This document shows positions 1 through 8,712 of a stretch of 36,886 bases of DNA, one piece after another. This DNA comes from JBCCFW01 sp039029535 (GTDB taxonomy: Bacteria > Acidobacteriota > JBCCFW01), in assembly GCA_039029535.1 (NCBI GenBank), contig JBCCFW010000061.1, positions 1 through 36,886 of the forward strand, read 5' to 3'. The position numbers and the translations under genes are program-made. Under the pieces are notes generated by a model that saw only the letters and a program-made list of their open reading frames with translations, did no database searches and had not been told where the DNA came from. Position 1 is the first letter of the stretch; each line of letters begins with the position of its first letter.

Positions 1-1
1 C

Positions 2-913
2 GCCGCCCTGCGGGTGTTTCTGGCAGTGGTGCGCGAGGGCGGCTTCTCACGGGCAGCGAAGGGGCTCTACCGCAGTCAGCCGGCGGTGTCGGCGGCCGTG
101 AGCCGGCTGGAGGAGCAGCTCGGCGAGAAGCTCATCGACCGCTCGAAGCGGGAGCTGTTGCTGACCGACGCGGGACGGGTCGTGCTCGACATCGCCCGAC
201 GGGTCGAGCACCTGGAGGCCGGCCTGGGCACCGCCCTCGCCGAGCTCCGGGACAAGACCGCCGGACGGCTCACCATCGGCGCGAACGAGTCGACCGCGCT
301 TTACCTCATGCAGCACATCGAGGAGTACCGACGACGCTATCCCTCGATCGCCGTGCAGGTGCGACGCAGTCTCTCGAGCGAAGTCCCCGGCCAGCTCCTG
401 CGCGGTGAGCTCGAGCTCGGCGTCATCTCCTGGGACCCCGGTGACGACCGCCTTCACGAGCGAGTCCTGTACGAGGACCGCCTGGCCTTCGTCGTCTCGC
501 CCGAGCACCGCCTCGCCTCCCGCCGCACGGTCGGCCTGGCGGAGCTCGGGATGGAGACCTTCATCGCCCACTACGTGAGCTCGCCCTATCGCGAGATCGT
601 GCTGCGGGCCTTCCGCGAGCACCGGGTGAACCTCAACGCCGACGTGGAGATGCCGACGGTCGAGACCATTCGCCTCCTCGTCGAGCGCAACCAGGGCGTC
701 GCCTTCCTGCCGGCCATGTGCGTCGAGCCCCACGTCCAAGCCGGCAGCCTCCGCGAGATAGAGGTGCCCGAGCTCCAGGTCGAGCGGAAGATCCGGCTGC
801 TGTTCCCGAAGAAGAGGATCCTGAGCTACGCGGCCCAGGCCTTCCTCGACCTCGTCGAGAACCCGACCGCCCCTGCCGCCGGTCGCTCCAAGACCCGGTC
901 CGCCAAGCGCTGA
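2..913 (+). CDS. LysR-family transcriptional regulator (5' end outside window)
   Basis: DNA-binding regulator of the LysR family. The frame is already open at base 2 and reads AALRVFLAVVREGGFSRAA, the classic start of the LysR winged helix-turn-helix, so only the first few residues lie beyond the window edge; the GTG at 14 is internal, not the start. The HTH (SQPAVSAAVSRLEEQLGEKL) is followed by a linker helix and a periplasmic-binding-protein-like effector domain over roughly residues 90-290, starting near GRLTIGANES. Visible length (303 residues) is normal for the family. The next gene starts 12 bp downstream on the same strand. The effector cannot be read from sequence. LysR genes usually control a divergently transcribed neighbour, which would lie left of this window. 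Family assignment is secure. Confidence 0.93.
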   Translation, partial: AALRVFLAVVREGGFSRAAKGLYRSQPAVSAAVSRLEEQLGEKLIDRSKRELLLTDAGRVVLDIARRVEHLEAGLGTALAELRDKTAGRLTIGANESTALYLMQHIEEYRRRYPSIAVQVRRSLSSEVPGQLLRGELELGVISWDPGDDRLHERVLYEDRLAFVVSPEHRLASRRTVGLAELGMETFIAHYVSSPYREIVLRAFREHRVNLNADVEMPTVETIRLLVERNQGVAFLPAMCVEPHVQAGSLREIEVPELQVERKIRLLFPKKRILSYAAQAFLDLVENPTAPAAGRSKTRSAKR

Positions 914-925
914 TAGCCTTCCCCC

Positions 926-2791
926 ATGATTCGCACTCTCGGTCTTAGTGCCGTGCTGTGCCTGGGGATCTTCGTCTCTCCGGCTCACGCGACCGATGTT
1001 CACGTCTCACCCTCGGGGACGCCCGACGGGGACGGCTCCCCCGAACGCCCGCTGGATCTCCAGACCGCCCTCGACGGTCCCGCCGGTCTCGCGCCCGGCG
1101 ACACGATCTGGCTCCACGCCGGGACGTACCGCGGTCTCTTCACCAGCCGCATCAGCGGCACCGAGGCGGCGCCGATTCACGTGCGCGCCCAGCCGGGTGA
1201 GCGGGTCATCTTGGAAGGACCGGGCGAGTCGGAGATGGTGCTCTCCATCGAGAGCGCTCACGTCTGGTTCCAGGGCTTCGAGGTCACCTCGGCCGCGACC
1301 AACCGCGAGTCGGCGGAGTCCTCGTCCTGGCCCTCCGACATCGCGCTCGACGGCGGCATCGAGATCGGCCGCACCCCCGACAGCGGCACGGGCGTGAAGC
1401 TCATCCACCTCACCGTCCACGACACGCGTCAGGCCCTGAGCCTCTGGGAGCAGCACGAGGACGGCGTGACCAACGGCGACACCGAGGTCCACGGCTGCCT
1501 CTTCTTCCACAGCGGCTGGATCGCACCCGACCGAGGCCACGGTCATCAGATCTACACGCAGAACCGCACGGGAACGGTGACGCTCGAACAGAACGTCGTG
1601 TTCGGCGGCTTCGGCTACGGACTGCACGCCTACGGCTCCGATGCCGCCTACGTGGACAACTACCTCATTCGCGACAACGTCTTCCTCAACAATGGCTCAC
1701 TCGCCGACGATCCTCCCGGTTACCCCGGCGTCGAGGGTGGCGAGGACGTCTTGCTCGGCGGCGCACGCGGCTCGACCGGCCTCACGGCCACCGGCAACGT
1801 CGTCTGGGGAAACGACCAAGACGGCAGCTTCCGACTCGGCTTCTTCACTGATGACTGGAACCGCGACGTCGTCGTCACCGACAACACCATCGCCGGCAGC
1901 GTCGCCGCCTACTACTGCGAAGACCTGACCTTCCGGCGGAATCGCCTGCTGAGCTGGGCCTACCTCGTACACCTCGAGCTCCGCGACGGAATGCTGCCGT
2001 CACCCGTCGGTTGGGACTGGGACGCCAACGAGTACGTCTCGGACCATCTCGCGCGCGTACCCTGGCAGCCATTCGGGTGGGTGAGCGACAGCGCCTCCTC
2101 CGGCACGGTGTTCCCCGACTGGCAGGCCGAGACCGGCTTCGACGCCGACTCCACGTACACCGACGGCGTGCCCACCGGCACCGAAATCCGGTGGATCGAC
2201 AGCGTCTACGACCCCGACCGCAGCCTGCTCGTGGCGTGGAACTGGGACTCGCTGCCCAGCCTGTCGGTGGATCCCGGCACGCGTCTGAGCCCCGGCGACT
2301 CGTTCCGCCTGCGCGACGCGCAGGACCCCCTCGCCTCTCCTCGGATCAGCGACGTCTTCACCGGCGCAGCGGTCGAGATCGACATGACGGCCGCGACCGC
2401 CGCTCAGCCCAGCGGCTGGACCCTCCTTCCCTACGTGTCGAGCCTGCCGCGTCTCGGCGTGTTCATCCTCGAGCGTGTTCCCACCGCCGGCGCCGGGGCA
2501 CCGAACCCCGTCGTCATTCACCTGAGTCGCGCCGACGAAAACGTGCTGCTCACCTGGGAGGATCCTCCGACCGATGCAACGCACGACCTGGCCGAGACCT
2601 ATCGCATCCATCGCTCGGTGAGCTCACCGATCTCCGGCTGGGAGCTGCTGCTCGAGCGACTCGACACCGACGCCACCACCGAGAGCCATCTCGATTTCGG
2701 CGCCGTCTCACCGGAGGCCCCCGGCTCGTCCCTGCACTTCTACTCGGTGATCGGGGTCAACTCGGGCGGTGCGTCCGAGCCCGGTCCCTGA
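926..2791 (+). CDS. Secreted right-handed beta-helix protein with C-terminal fibronectin III-like domain
   Basis: Predicted extracellular or periplasmic protein of 621 residues. A signal peptide ends near SPAHA-TD (about residue 22). The next part, VHVSPSGTPDGDGSPERP, followed by LAPGDTIWLHAGTYRG, is the hallmark opening of pectate-lyase-like or DUF1565-type parallel beta-helix proteins. Asn-rich rungs (DNVFLNNG, GNVVWGND, DNTIAGS) continue to about residue 350. The last 100 residues (VIHLSRADENVLLTWEDPP...YRIHRS...FYSVIGVNSGG) look like a fibronectin type III domain. Beta-helix proteins often cleave or bind polysaccharides, but I see no diagnostic catalytic residues, so substrate and activity are unknown. 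It starts 12 bp after the LysR gene and ends 12 bp before the convergent rhomboid gene. Confidence 0.85.
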   Translation: MIRTLGLSAVLCLGIFVSPAHATDVHVSPSGTPDGDGSPERPLDLQTALDGPAGLAPGDTIWLHAGTYRGLFTSRISGTEAAPIHVRAQPGERVILEGPGESEMVLSIESAHVWFQGFEVTSAATNRESAESSSWPSDIALDGGIEIGRTPDSGTGVKLIHLTVHDTRQALSLWEQHEDGVTNGDTEVHGCLFFHSGWIAPDRGHGHQIYTQNRTGTVTLEQNVVFGGFGYGLHAYGSDAAYVDNYLIRDNVFLNNGSLADDPPGYPGVEGGEDVLLGGARGSTGLTATGNVVWGNDQDGSFRLGFFTDDWNRDVVVTDNTIAGSVAAYYCEDLTFRRNRLLSWAYLVHLELRDGMLPSPVGWDWDANEYVSDHLARVPWQPFGWVSDSASSGTVFPDWQAETGFDADSTYTDGVPTGTEIRWIDSVYDPDRSLLVAWNWDSLPSLSVDPGTRLSPGDSFRLRDAQDPLASPRISDVFTGAAVEIDMTAATAAQPSGWTLLPYVSSLPRLGVFILERVPTAGAGAPNPVVIHLSRADENVLLTWEDPPTDATHDLAETYRIHRSVSSPISGWELLLERLDTDATTESHLDFGAVSPEAPGSSLHFYSVIGVNSGGASEPGP

Positions 2792-2803
2792 TCGACGTCC
2801 GTC

Positions 2804-3985
2804 TCACCAGCGCGCATCGCCAGGGACGCGCAGGGTGCGGCGCGACAGCTCGTCGAGCAACACCTGCGCTGCCCGGGCCTGACGAGGGTCGCTCGCCGTG
2901 AGCGTCGCCCGTCGCAGGTGCTGGTAGGCGGCGGTCGGCTGCCCCAGAGCCCGCAGCAACACGCGCGCGGCCACCAGGTGGAACGACGCCGACAGCGGCT
3001 CGTCGGGCCACGCGGTGAGGGCAGCCTCGGCAACGGCGAGCGCGAGTCGTGGCTCAGCGCGCAGCTCGAGGGCCTCGGCAAGCTCGAGCTGGTCGCGCAA
3101 GGGGATGGCACCCCGTGCCCGCACCGAGTCGAGCTGCAACGCGGCCGCTTCGACCCAGCGCTGTTGCTCGAGGAGATCGCGGAACAGCGTCGGTGAGGGC
3201 GGTCCCGCGGGCGGCACTCTCCGAGGACCCGAGCGTCGGGGTGCGCTCCGCGTCCAGGCATCGACGATCGCCGCCGCACCGAGCCCGGCGAGGAAGCCTC
3301 CGAGATGAGCGCCGTAGGACACGCCGCCCGCCCCGCCCGAGAGCAGGAGCGGGAGCAAGTTCTGCACGACGACGTAGAAGCCGAGGACGATGCGGGCCCG
3401 CACCTCGATCACGTCCACGAGCAACGGGAACAGGAACGCGAGCACGCGCACCCGATTGTGCGGGAACCAGAGGAAGTACCCACCGAGCACGCCGGAGATC
3501 GCACCCGACGCACCGACCGCCGGGATGAGCGAGCCGGGTCGGAGCAAGGCGTCGCCGAAGCTCGCCAGCAGGCCCGTGCCCAGGTAGAAGAGCAGGAAGC
3601 CTCCCCGTCCCAGGCGATGTTCGAGGTTGTCCCCGAAGATCCACAGGAAGAGCATGTTCCCCAGCAGGTGCAGCCAGCCGCCGTGGAGGAACATCGAAGC
3701 GAGGAGATCGGACAGCTCGGGCGCACCCGGTCGGAAGCCGTGCTCGAACACGACGAGGTCGCGCACCCTGAGCTGACCGACCACCGCCCGAACCTGCGCC
3801 GCCGAGACACGCTCCTCGCCGACGAGGGCCTGCACGTAGCCGCGGAGCCTCGGATCGTCGGCCTCCGGCCGCTGCCAACCCGACGGCACGAGCGCCAGGT
3901 GAACGAGCACGTTGATGACGATCAGCGCCAGCGTCACTCGGGGAGTGAAGCGCGGGTTCGGGCTGTCGGCGAAGGGAAAGAACAA
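2804..3985 (-). CDS. Rhomboid-family intramembrane serine protease with helical C-terminal tail
   Basis: Predicted inner-membrane protease. The N-terminus (MFFPFADSPNPRFTPRVTLALIV) is typical of bacterial rhomboids and places the start at a TTG codon at 3985; no in-frame ATG lies nearby. Loop-1 motif HGGWLHLLGNMLFLWIFGDN occupies residues 101-120. The catalytic serine is S160 in GASGAISG, and the catalytic histidine is H227 in YGAHLGGFLAG. Both are present, so the enzyme should be active. The rhomboid core ends near residue 245. About 145 further residues form Ala/Leu/Arg-rich helices resembling tetratricopeptide repeats, probably cytoplasmic and for protein binding. It lies 132 bp downstream of the PepSY gene on the same strand and might be read through from the iron operon. 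Substrates are unknown. Confidence 0.93.
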   Translation of the reverse strand: MFFPFADSPNPRFTPRVTLALIVINVLVHLALVPSGWQRPEADDPRLRGYVQALVGEERVSAAQVRAVVGQLRVRDLVVFEHGFRPGAPELSDLLASMFLHGGWLHLLGNMLFLWIFGDNLEHRLGRGGFLLFYLGTGLLASFGDALLRPGSLIPAVGASGAISGVLGGYFLWFPHNRVRVLAFLFPLLVDVIEVRARIVLGFYVVVQNLLPLLLSGGAGGVSYGAHLGGFLAGLGAAAIVDAWTRSAPRRSGPRRVPPAGPPSPTLFRDLLEQQRWVEAAALQLDSVRARGAIPLRDQLELAEALELRAEPRLALAVAEAALTAWPDEPLSASFHLVAARVLLRALGQPTAAYQHLRRATLTASDPRQARAAQVLLDELSRRTLRVPGDARW

Positions 3986-4117
3986 GCGCCAAGCCTCTCG
4001 TCATGGGCGTGATTCGCCGCACGGACGCGCTCCACGCAGCGACCGACGACGCACCAGACAATCATGAGGAAGCCGGACGCGGCCTGCCAGCCCGCGACTG
4101 CCAGCGCCGGCTCGAGC

Positions 4118-5614
4118 TCAGTCGGCGGCCTTCGACGGCAGCAGCGCGGCTCCCGCCCCGAGGAAGAGAGCGGTCCCGATCAGGACGAGGTCGACACGAA
4201 CGACACGCGGCGTGAGCAGCGGTGAGAACGCCAGGTCGGCAACACCGATGATCAGGGCTCCTGCGGCCGAGGCGAACGCCCCCCACCTCAGGAGCCGGAT
4301 GCCGGGTCCCGGCACGAAGGCCACGACGGCGCTGAGGAGCCAGACGCTCCAGAACACCGGCTGCATCGCCGTGCCGACGAAACGACCACAGCCGATGCAG
4401 GCCACCGACGCAAGGACGAGACCGAGACACGCTCCCAAGGTGAGCCGACGCAAGACGAAGTGCGAGCGACGGGCGCCGTCGCGACGACGACGTCGCTCGA
4501 ACCACAGGACGTTGCCGGTCGCGATGCCGAGCGAGAGGACGGCCCCGGAGACGAAGTAGATCAACCTGAGACCGAGCCCACCGAACTCGCCGTAATGGAG
4601 CGGTTGGACGGCACCGAAGAGACGCGTGCCCAGACCTCGGTTGGTGAACTTGGCCACGTGGCCGGCCTCTCCGGTGACCAGACTGAACTGGTGGGTCTCG
4701 CCAGAGACGATGCTCCGATGCTCTCGGTGCTCGAGGTTCAGACCCACCTCCGCCGCCTCGTCGCCGTGGTTGCGGAGGGTGAAGCTCCGAACCTCGAAGG
4801 CCGGGTGCTCACTCTCCACTCTCTCGATCAACGGCTCCAGTCGTCGCATCTCTGCGTCCACGCCGGTCTCCTCGGCGCTGGCTCCGAAGAAGGCCTCGGA
4901 GGCCTTCTCGACGTCCCCGTCGAACGCGCTCAAGACCATCACCGGTGCGAACAGGCCGAGTAGGCCGATGACGGCTCCGGTGAACGCCATGACGGAACCG
5001 AAGACCAGTCCCCAGGCCCCAAGCTGCACGTGGAGGTCTCTCACCGTGAGCGAGAGCCTGGGCCGCCAGCGCATGAGAAAGAGCTGCTGGAGCACCTTGG
5101 GATGGGCGAGCACGCCCGAGATGAGCGAGACCATCATGAACACGCCCAGGAAGCCGACGAGGTAGCGACCGAAGGGGCGTGGCAAGTGCAGGTCCGTGTG
5201 CAAGTGCGTCAGGAAGCGAAAGGCGCTCGACTCCGGCCAGGGCACGACCTCACCGGTGACGGGATCGAGGTGGACCTGAACGAAGTTGCCCTCGTCGTCG
5301 TTCGCCCGCATGTTGAAGGTGGCGCGGTTCGGTCCCGGCAACCACACGAAAGCCTGCTTGGCAGCGGCCGTCGGTAGCTCGGAGTACGCGATCCGCACGA
5401 GCTCATCGATTGAGACAGGGTTCTCGATCGCTTCGCGGCGGCTCTGCGGGATCTCCCAGTCGAGGATCTCGCGCTCGAAGAGCGCCAGCGATCCACTGAA
5501 GCAGCAGATGAAGAGCGCGATGCCACCGACCACTCCGAACCAGGAGTGGATGTCGAAGTAGACGGCGAGCTGCCGCTGGTCGAGACGAAACGGCCCTTTC
5601 TTCTTGGAGCTCAT
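4118..5614 (-). CDS. PepSY-associated transmembrane protein of iron-uptake operon
   Basis: Inner-membrane protein of 498 residues of the PepSY-TM type found beside TonB-dependent siderophore receptors, where some members are thought to reduce or release imported iron. The frame is open further upstream, but the family start is MSSKKKGPFRLDQRQLAVYF at 5614. This ATG overlaps the stop of the preceding gene (ATGA, 5611-5614), so translation is coupled. The first membrane helix follows HSWFGVVGGIALF (residues 23-45). Conserved histidine motifs are visible at HLHTDLHLP (about 137-144) and DLHVQLGAWG (193-202). A PepSY-like periplasmic region (VHLDPVTGEVVPWPE) lies between them, and further hydrophobic helices occupy the C-terminal third. 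Family and context are clear; the exact biochemical step is inference. Confidence 0.9.
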   Translation of the reverse strand: MSSKKKGPFRLDQRQLAVYFDIHSWFGVVGGIALFICCFSGSLALFEREILDWEIPQSRREAIENPVSIDELVRIAYSELPTAAAKQAFVWLPGPNRATFNMRANDDEGNFVQVHLDPVTGEVVPWPESSAFRFLTHLHTDLHLPRPFGRYLVGFLGVFMMVSLISGVLAHPKVLQQLFLMRWRPRLSLTVRDLHVQLGAWGLVFGSVMAFTGAVIGLLGLFAPVMVLSAFDGDVEKASEAFFGASAEETGVDAEMRRLEPLIERVESEHPAFEVRSFTLRNHGDEAAEVGLNLEHREHRSIVSGETHQFSLVTGEAGHVAKFTNRGLGTRLFGAVQPLHYGEFGGLGLRLIYFVSGAVLSLGIATGNVLWFERRRRRDGARRSHFVLRRLTLGACLGLVLASVACIGCGRFVGTAMQPVFWSVWLLSAVVAFVPGPGIRLLRWGAFASAAGALIIGVADLAFSPLLTPRVVRVDLVLIGTALFLGAGAALLPSKAAD

Positions 5615-5922
5615 GTCAGCAGGCTCACGACGTCGACGACGAGGAACACGGCGGCTGGCAGCAAGACACGCTTCCAGGCTGCGCCACGCGACGGAGCGAG
5701 CAGCGCCCAGAGCATGGCCACCGGCCAGACGAGCACCAGCAGGAGGCCTCCCTGCATCGCCTGGTCGAGACCGTCGTGCCCTGGTGCGTGAATGGAGGCA
5801 GCCGCCCCCAGCGTGAAGGCCAGGAGAGTCCCGCCCACCAGCGCGGCCGGAAGCCTCCGCCGCCAGCGTCGCTCCTCGTCCGGCGTCTTGGCCGAGCCGG
5901 TCGAGCTCGCCTGATCGCTCAT
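5611..5922 (-). CDS. DUF3649-like small membrane protein (iron-uptake operon)
   Basis: Small integral membrane protein of 103 residues. The start MSDQASSTGSAKTPDEERRW at 5922 was chosen because its ATG overlaps the stop of the upstream gene by four bases (5919-5922); its own stop overlaps the PepSY start the same way. A basic segment RRWRRRLP precedes three hydrophobic helices: one around ALVGGTLLAFTLGAAAS, one around GGLLLVLVWPVAMLWALLA, and one near the C-terminus, VLLPAAVFLVVDVVSLL. Size, topology and position between a DUF3325-like gene and a PepSY gene match DUF3649 proteins of TonB-receptor operons. Sequence similarity by eye is modest, so the name rests partly on gene order. Molecular function is not known for the family. 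Confidence 0.75.
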   Translation of the reverse strand: MSDQASSTGSAKTPDEERRWRRRLPAALVGGTLLAFTLGAAASIHAPGHDGLDQAMQGGLLLVLVWPVAMLWALLAPSRGAAWKRVLLPAAVFLVVDVVSLLT

Positions 5923-6251
5923 GCGAAGCCCGCGAGCTCGGCGACGGCAAGAAGAGCCATCACGGCGAGGGCGAGAGGCCCCAACCAGCGAACGAGCCGC
6001 GGCCGCCAGCCAAGGAGAAGGTTGCAGCCCGGGCCGGTGAGTCCGAGCCAGAGAAGAAACCAGGCCAGGCCGACCTCGAGCCCTCTGAGCCAGACGAAGC
6101 CGACGAGCGCGACGACCAGACCACCGAGACCCGCCACCCGCAAGACCGTGCGGGCACCACCTGCCTGCCATCCCCCCGCCTCGAAGTTGGACGGAGACGA
6201 CGCGGCGAGCGCCAGGCAGGCCGCAGCGCAACAGGAGGCCAGGAGTCCCAT
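5919..6251 (-). CDS. DUF3325-like small membrane protein (iron-uptake operon)
   Basis: Small membrane protein of 110 residues. An upstream in-frame start exists, but MGLLASCCAAACLALAASS at 6251 begins 10 bp after the receptor stop and gives the usual DUF3325 layout: a first helix, a short polar loop (NFEAGGWQAGGARTV), then helices around VAGLGGLVVALVGFVW and GLAWFLLWLGLTGPGCNLLLGW, then RPRLVR and a last helix. DUF3325 members regularly sit with PepSY and DUF3649 genes next to TonB-dependent siderophore receptors, exactly the arrangement seen here. Its stop overlaps the next start (ATGA, 5919-5922). The biochemical role is not established; participation in handling iron at the inner membrane is inferred from context. 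Confidence 0.78.
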   Translation of the reverse strand: MGLLASCCAAACLALAASSPSNFEAGGWQAGGARTVLRVAGLGGLVVALVGFVWLRGLEVGLAWFLLWLGLTGPGCNLLLGWRPRLVRWLGPLALAVMALLAVAELAGFA

Positions 6252-6261
6252 CGGCTCTTGC

Positions 6262-8712
6262 CTAGAACCGCATCCCGAACTCGACGAGGAAGCGGCGCGG
6301 AGCACCGGTCTTGCCGAGGCTGCGACCATCCACGTTGTCGAAGCCGGTCACGGCGTACTCCTCGTCGGTGAGGTTGTAGGCGCCGAGGAGGACCGAGTAG
6401 CGCTCCGTCTCGTAGCCGGCGCGCAGGTTCAAGAGGGTTCGCGAGTCCAGAAGAATGTCGTTCTGGACGTTTGCGTAGGAGGAGCCCTGGTAGTTGACGT
6501 CACCATGGAGGAAGAGACCGTTGGGGTGTCGATAGCTGAAGCCCGTGGCCGCGGTCCATTCGGGAGCGCCGGAGAAGCGATTGCCGCCGAGGTCCTCACC
6601 AGCCCGGCTCACGAACTCGGTGAACTCGGTGTGAGCGAATCCGAGCGTGAAGTACCAGTTCCAGGTGTCGAGCGGCTGGTAGTCGATCTCCAGCTCGGCA
6701 CCGTAGATCTCGGACTCACCGACGTTCTCCGTCAGGAAGTCGAAGGAGCTCCCGCTCTGCTGGACGTCGACCTGCTGATCGTCCCAGGAGCCGAAGTACA
6801 TGTTGGCGTTCACCGTCAGGCGCTGGTCGAGAGCCTGGGAGCGCAGGGCGAGCTCGAAGTTGTCGAGGTACTCGGGGTCGTAGTCATTCTGCCGCCCCAC
6901 CAGGCTGAGCTCGGCACCACCGGCCCGGTAGCCCCGCTTGTAGAAGGCGCTCAGCGTGACGTCCTCCTTGAGCTGGACGCTGACTCCGATCTCGGGCAGG
7001 AAGGCCTCGTAGCTCGTGTCCGTGGCCGAGCTGCTCGTGCCGACGTTGCTCAGCAGGAGAGCGTTGACTGCGGTGATGCCAGCTGAGATCGGAGCGGGAA
7101 AGTCGGCGGGATTGGGCAGCTCGGAGATCAACCGCGTGACGTTGCTCGAATTCGACGACTGGTCCTCGTCGTCGTAGCGCAGCCCCCAGAAGAGCATCCA
7201 GCGGTCGCTGACGTCCCACTCCCAGCGCGTGAAGAGTCCGAGGTTGTCGGTGTCGAAGACACCGAGCAGGTCTCCAGCCGCCACGATCGGGTCCGGGTAG
7301 AGCGGCAGCAGCGGCGCGATTTCGGGGTTGGTCGTCACGAAGTCGGCCAGGCGGAGCCTCGTCTCGCCGGCCGTGTCGTTGTCGAGCTTCACGTTCGTGT
7401 AGAAGAGTCCCGACACGCCCCGCAGCGTGCCGTTGTCGTACTCGAAGCGCAGGTCCTGCGCCCAGTTCTTGTCGACGGCATTACGACCGCGGAAGCCAGT
7501 ATCCCCAATCGGGCTCTGGTCGTCGTCGTCGAAGCGGTCGTAGTCGGAGCGGAGGTAGGACGTCACGGAACGGAGGGACCAGCGGTCATTGATCTCCCAT
7601 TCGATCTTGCCGTTCACCGAGAGGTTGTCAGCGACCTCGAAGTCGTCCAGGTTCGAGGTGTTCTGCCGAGCCGAGATGTCAGCGAGGTCCACGGCGTCGT
7701 TGCCTCGCTCGGTCTCGGCGTACTGAGCGGTCATCACGAAGCGGAAGTCGTCCCGATCCGCTGGCTGGTAGAGGTACTTGCCGCGCAGCGTCAGGAACTC
7801 TCGCGCGTCGTAGTCGTCCTCGTCACGAGTGGGGTTGTAGACGAAGCCCTCGGTCTCGCGGTGCTCGGCCGTGAAGCGCACGGCCGCGCTGTCACCGATG
7901 GCCGCGTTGACCATGCCCGCCAGCTCGTAGGTCTCGAAGTTGCCGGCACCGAGCCGGAAAGCGCTCTCGTTCCGCAACTTCGGATCGGCCGTGTTGACGA
8001 TGACCGAGCCGGCCAGAGCATTGCGACCGACGTTGGTGGTCTGGGGCCCACGCAGGATCTCCACCTGCTCGACGTCCCAGAGATCGACTGGACCGTAGCG
8101 CTTGGAGAAGCCCGTCTGCCAGGTGCCGTCGATCGAATAGCCAGCCAGCTCACCTGCACCGCCGGTGCCGACGCTGTTGTGGTTGATGCCGCGGATGCCG
8201 AAGCCCTCACCGTTGGCGATCTGGTAGACGTTGGCGCTCTGGTTGTAGACGTCGAGCAGCTCGCGCATGCCGGCGTCCTGCATGGACTCGGCCGAGTGCA
8301 CCGCGACGCTGCCGGGAGTCTCCTGGCGAGTGTTCTCCAGGAGCTCACCGGTGACGACGACGTCCTCCGACATGGACGCCGACAGGGAGATCGGCAAGTC
8401 GGTGACCTGCCCATCGAGCACGAAGACCTCGTCGAGCTCGGCCATGCGATATCCGGGCAGCGAGGCGTAGAGGCGATAGGTCGACTGCGGGAGGTCGTCG
8501 AACCGGTAGCGCCCCTCCTGGTCCGATCGGGCCGTGCGCTGGAGCCTCTGGTCGGGATCACGGACGGTGACCTCGACGCCGGCCAACGGGCGTCCCCACG
8601 CACTCTGCACCTGACCAGCGAGGCCGCCGTCGGCATGAGCTCGAGCAGCGGGCAGGACCAGGAGGAGAGCCAGGAGGACCTGACCGAAGAAGGCGCGGCG
8701 AGCGGCGGACAT
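6262..8712 (-). CDS. TonB-dependent outer-membrane receptor, probably ferric siderophore
   Basis: Outer-membrane beta-barrel importer of 816 residues powered by TonB. Signal peptide of about 27 residues, then a carboxypeptidase-regulatory-like domain (about 31-110, AWGRPLAGVEVTVRDPD). The segment EDVVVTGE at 116-123 is a plausible TonB box. The plug domain (about 125-245) contains FGIRGINHNS and the signature VEQVEILRGPQTT. The remainder is the barrel, rich in alternating aromatic strands and ending in GMRF with the C-terminal Phe needed for barrel assembly. The start at 8712 has a good ribosome-binding site (AGGAG, 7 bp upstream), and a Fur box lies 23 bp before it. It heads an operon with DUF3325-like, DUF3649-like and PepSY genes, so iron chelate uptake is the likely role. 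The chelate cannot be named. Confidence 0.95.
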   Translation of the reverse strand: MSAARRAFFGQVLLALLLVLPAARAHADGGLAGQVQSAWGRPLAGVEVTVRDPDQRLQRTARSDQEGRYRFDDLPQSTYRLYASLPGYRMAELDEVFVLDGQVTDLPISLSASMSEDVVVTGELLENTRQETPGSVAVHSAESMQDAGMRELLDVYNQSANVYQIANGEGFGIRGINHNSVGTGGAGELAGYSIDGTWQTGFSKRYGPVDLWDVEQVEILRGPQTTNVGRNALAGSVIVNTADPKLRNESAFRLGAGNFETYELAGMVNAAIGDSAAVRFTAEHRETEGFVYNPTRDEDDYDAREFLTLRGKYLYQPADRDDFRFVMTAQYAETERGNDAVDLADISARQNTSNLDDFEVADNLSVNGKIEWEINDRWSLRSVTSYLRSDYDRFDDDDQSPIGDTGFRGRNAVDKNWAQDLRFEYDNGTLRGVSGLFYTNVKLDNDTAGETRLRLADFVTTNPEIAPLLPLYPDPIVAAGDLLGVFDTDNLGLFTRWEWDVSDRWMLFWGLRYDDEDQSSNSSNVTRLISELPNPADFPAPISAGITAVNALLLSNVGTSSSATDTSYEAFLPEIGVSVQLKEDVTLSAFYKRGYRAGGAELSLVGRQNDYDPEYLDNFELALRSQALDQRLTVNANMYFGSWDDQQVDVQQSGSSFDFLTENVGESEIYGAELEIDYQPLDTWNWYFTLGFAHTEFTEFVSRAGEDLGGNRFSGAPEWTAATGFSYRHPNGLFLHGDVNYQGSSYANVQNDILLDSRTLLNLRAGYETERYSVLLGAYNLTDEEYAVTGFDNVDGRSLGKTGAPRRFLVEFGMRF

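Noticed and set aside
3305..4012. Plus-strand open frame opposite the rhomboid gene
   Set aside because: The minus-strand product has the full rhomboid motif set; the antisense product is a Glu/Arg/His-rich shadow.
5615..5950. N-terminal extension of the PepSY gene to an upstream ATG at 5950
   Set aside because: The extension is Arg/Gly-rich, overlaps the DUF3649-like gene throughout, and the family start is MSSKKKGPF at the ATGA overlap.
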